A stretch of 5,866 nt of DNA, taken from the NCBI GenBank assembly GCA_030146725.1, contig JASLBJ010000039.1:1-5866 (forward strand), written 5' to 3'. The DNA comes from Sphingomicrobium sp. (GTDB taxonomy: Bacteria; Pseudomonadota; Alphaproteobacteria; Sphingomonadales; Sphingomonadaceae). This document shows positions 4,873 to 5,866 of this stretch, in pieces; position 1 is the stretch's first letter, and every line of letters begins with the position of its first letter. The notes under the pieces are model-generated. The model was not told the origin of the DNA. It was given only the letters and a program-made list of their open reading frames with translations, and searched no databases. The translations under genes were made by a program, and so were the position numbers.

Positions 4873-5866
4873 GGATCGCCGCGGCGGTCTCGCGGTCGAT
4901 GTCGGCGCGCTTGCGCTTTTCGGCGGTGGTCCGAAGCTGGCCGCAGGCGGCGTCGATGTCGCGGCCGCGGGGCATGCGGACGGGAGCGGAAATGCCGCCT
5001 TCGAAGACGATGTTGCTGAACGACCGGATGCGCTCGGGGGTCGAGCATTCGTAGGCCGCGCCGGGCCACGGATTGAACGGGATCAGATTGACCTTGGCGG
5101 GCAGGCGATAGTGGCGGATCAGCCGCACCAGCTCGCGCGCGTGGGCGTCGCTGTCGTTCTTGTCCTTGAGCATCACATATTCGAACGTGATCCGCCGCGC
5201 GTTGTTGGCGCCCGGGTATGCCGCGCAGGCCTCGAGCAACTGCTCGATGCCGTACTTGCGATTGAGCGGCACAATCTCGTCGCGGATTTCCTTGGTCACC
5301 GCGTGGAGGCTGACCGCGAGATTGACTCCGATCTCCTCGCCGGCTCGCGCCATCATCGGCACCACGCCCGAGGTCGACAGCGTAATGCGGCGCTTGCTCA
5401 GGCCGAGGCCATCGCCATCCATGACGATCTTCAGTGCGTCGCGGACGTTCTCGAAATTATACAGCGGCTCGCCCATGCCCATCATCACGATATTGGTCAG
5501 CATCCGGCCTTCGGGCTGGGACGGCCACTCGCCGAGCGAATCGCGAGCGAGCATCACCTGGCCAACGATCTCCGCGGGCTCGAGATTGCGGACCAGCTGC
5601 ATCGTGCCGGTGTGGCAGAAACGGCAGTTGAGCGTGCAGCCGACCTGGCTCGACACGCACAAGGTTCCGCGGTCGGCGTCGGGGATGAACACCATCTCGA
5701 AATCGTGACCGTCGTGAGTCTTGAGCAGCCACTTGCGGGTGCCGTCGGACGACACCTGCGCTTCGACGACATCGGGACGCGAGATGACGAAGCGCTCCGC
5801 AAGCCACGGCTGCTGGACCTTGGAGATGTCGCTCATCGTCGCGAATTCGGATGCGCCGCGATTGTA
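4865..5866 (-). CDS. rlmN: RlmN: 23S rRNA A2503 / tRNA A37 C2-methyltransferase (5' end outside the window)
   Basis: This radical-SAM enzyme makes 2-methyladenosine at 23S rRNA position 2503 and at position 37 of certain tRNAs, in the cytoplasm. The visible part is 333 residues. An ATG exists at 5836, but the frame stays open to the window edge and the ten extra codons ([10 protein letters not shown]) match the family's N-terminal domain, so the gene is cut, not short. About 60-90 residues are missing. Numbering from the ATG at 5836: TLC (C60) is the structural/catalytic Cys equivalent to E. coli C118. CTLNCRFC supplies the 4Fe-4S ligands C67, C71 and C74, with E. coli spacing. [14 protein letters not shown] is the GEP motif region, and DIDAACGQL holds the methyl-carrying Cys (C298, E. 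coli C355). The full catalytic set is present. It is the first visible gene of the minus-strand unit, so its promoter lies outside the window. Confidence 0.96.
   Translation of the reverse strand, partial: YNRGASEFATMSDISKVQQPWLAERFVISRPDVVEAQVSSDGTRKWLLKTHDGHDFEMVFIPDADRGTLCVSSQVGCTLNCRFCHTGTMQLVRNLEPAEIVGQVMLARDSLGEWPSQPEGRMLTNIVMMGMGEPLYNFENVRDALKIVMDGDGLGLSKRRITLSTSGVVPMMARAGEEIGVNLAVSLHAVTKEIRDEIVPLNRKYGIEQLLEACAAYPGANNARRITFEYVMLKDKNDSDAHARELVRLIRHYRLPAKVNLIPFNPWPGAAYECSTPERIRSFSNIVFEGGISAPVRMPRGRDIDAACGQLRTTAEKRKRADIDRETAAAILA

Noticed and set aside
4865..5836. RlmN as a complete 323-residue protein starting at the ATG at 5836
   Set aside because: Ten more in-frame codons up to the window edge match the RlmN N-terminal domain, and the family is normally clearly longer, so the start lies outside the window.

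Overview
The window looks like a chromosomal segment of a GC-rich alphaproteobacterium, most probably a sphingomonad. The reasons are the strong G/C bias at third codon positions, the protein families present (a secreted DUF2141 protein, a DAGK-type lipid kinase reading PSGKTN, a DUF2236 protein, a Cfa-like methyltransferase and an alphaproteobacterial-type RlmN), and GC-rich palindromic repeats between genes. The genus assignment is inference. No RNA gene, CRISPR array, phage gene or insertion sequence is visible.

Plus strand, 134-2482: a tight three-gene unit. A secreted DUF2141 protein overlaps, by a shared base (ATGA-type overlap), a diacylglycerol/sphingosine-kinase-family lipid kinase. 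Seven bases later a GTG-started protein follows that resembles the Tam41-type CDP-diacylglycerol synthase nucleotidyltransferases. Kinase plus cytidylyltransferase suggests a route in which a lipid is phosphorylated and then activated to a CDP-lipid. This could be a salvage route to CDP-diacylglycerol or a route to an anionic sphingolipid head group. It is the most interesting biological hypothesis in the window.

Convergent intergenic region, 2483-2680: this holds a perfect 33-bp inverted repeat with a 15-nt loop. It is flanked by degenerate copies of a CCGGTGCCG-cored unit that point in opposite directions on the two sides of the hairpin. It separates the plus-strand unit from the minus-strand unit and probably acts as a bidirectional transcript end and/or a dispersed REP-like element.

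Minus strand, 5866-2681: rlmN, cut by the right window edge so that only its C-terminal 333 residues are present, overlaps a TTG-started DUF2236 (MpaB/Lcp-like oxygenase) gene by 8 bases. After a 107-base gap comes a cyclopropane-fatty-acyl-phospholipid synthase family gene. The gap contains a 19-bp direct repeat that duplicates the 3' end of the DUF2236 gene, and a 74-bp imperfect palindrome. The palindrome ends in the G-run that seems to serve as the ribosome binding site of the cfa-like gene. The window therefore carries two gene sets that are largely about membrane lipids, facing each other across a large hairpin. Bases 1-133 contain no supportable gene, only a short inverted repeat and the ribosome binding site of the first gene.
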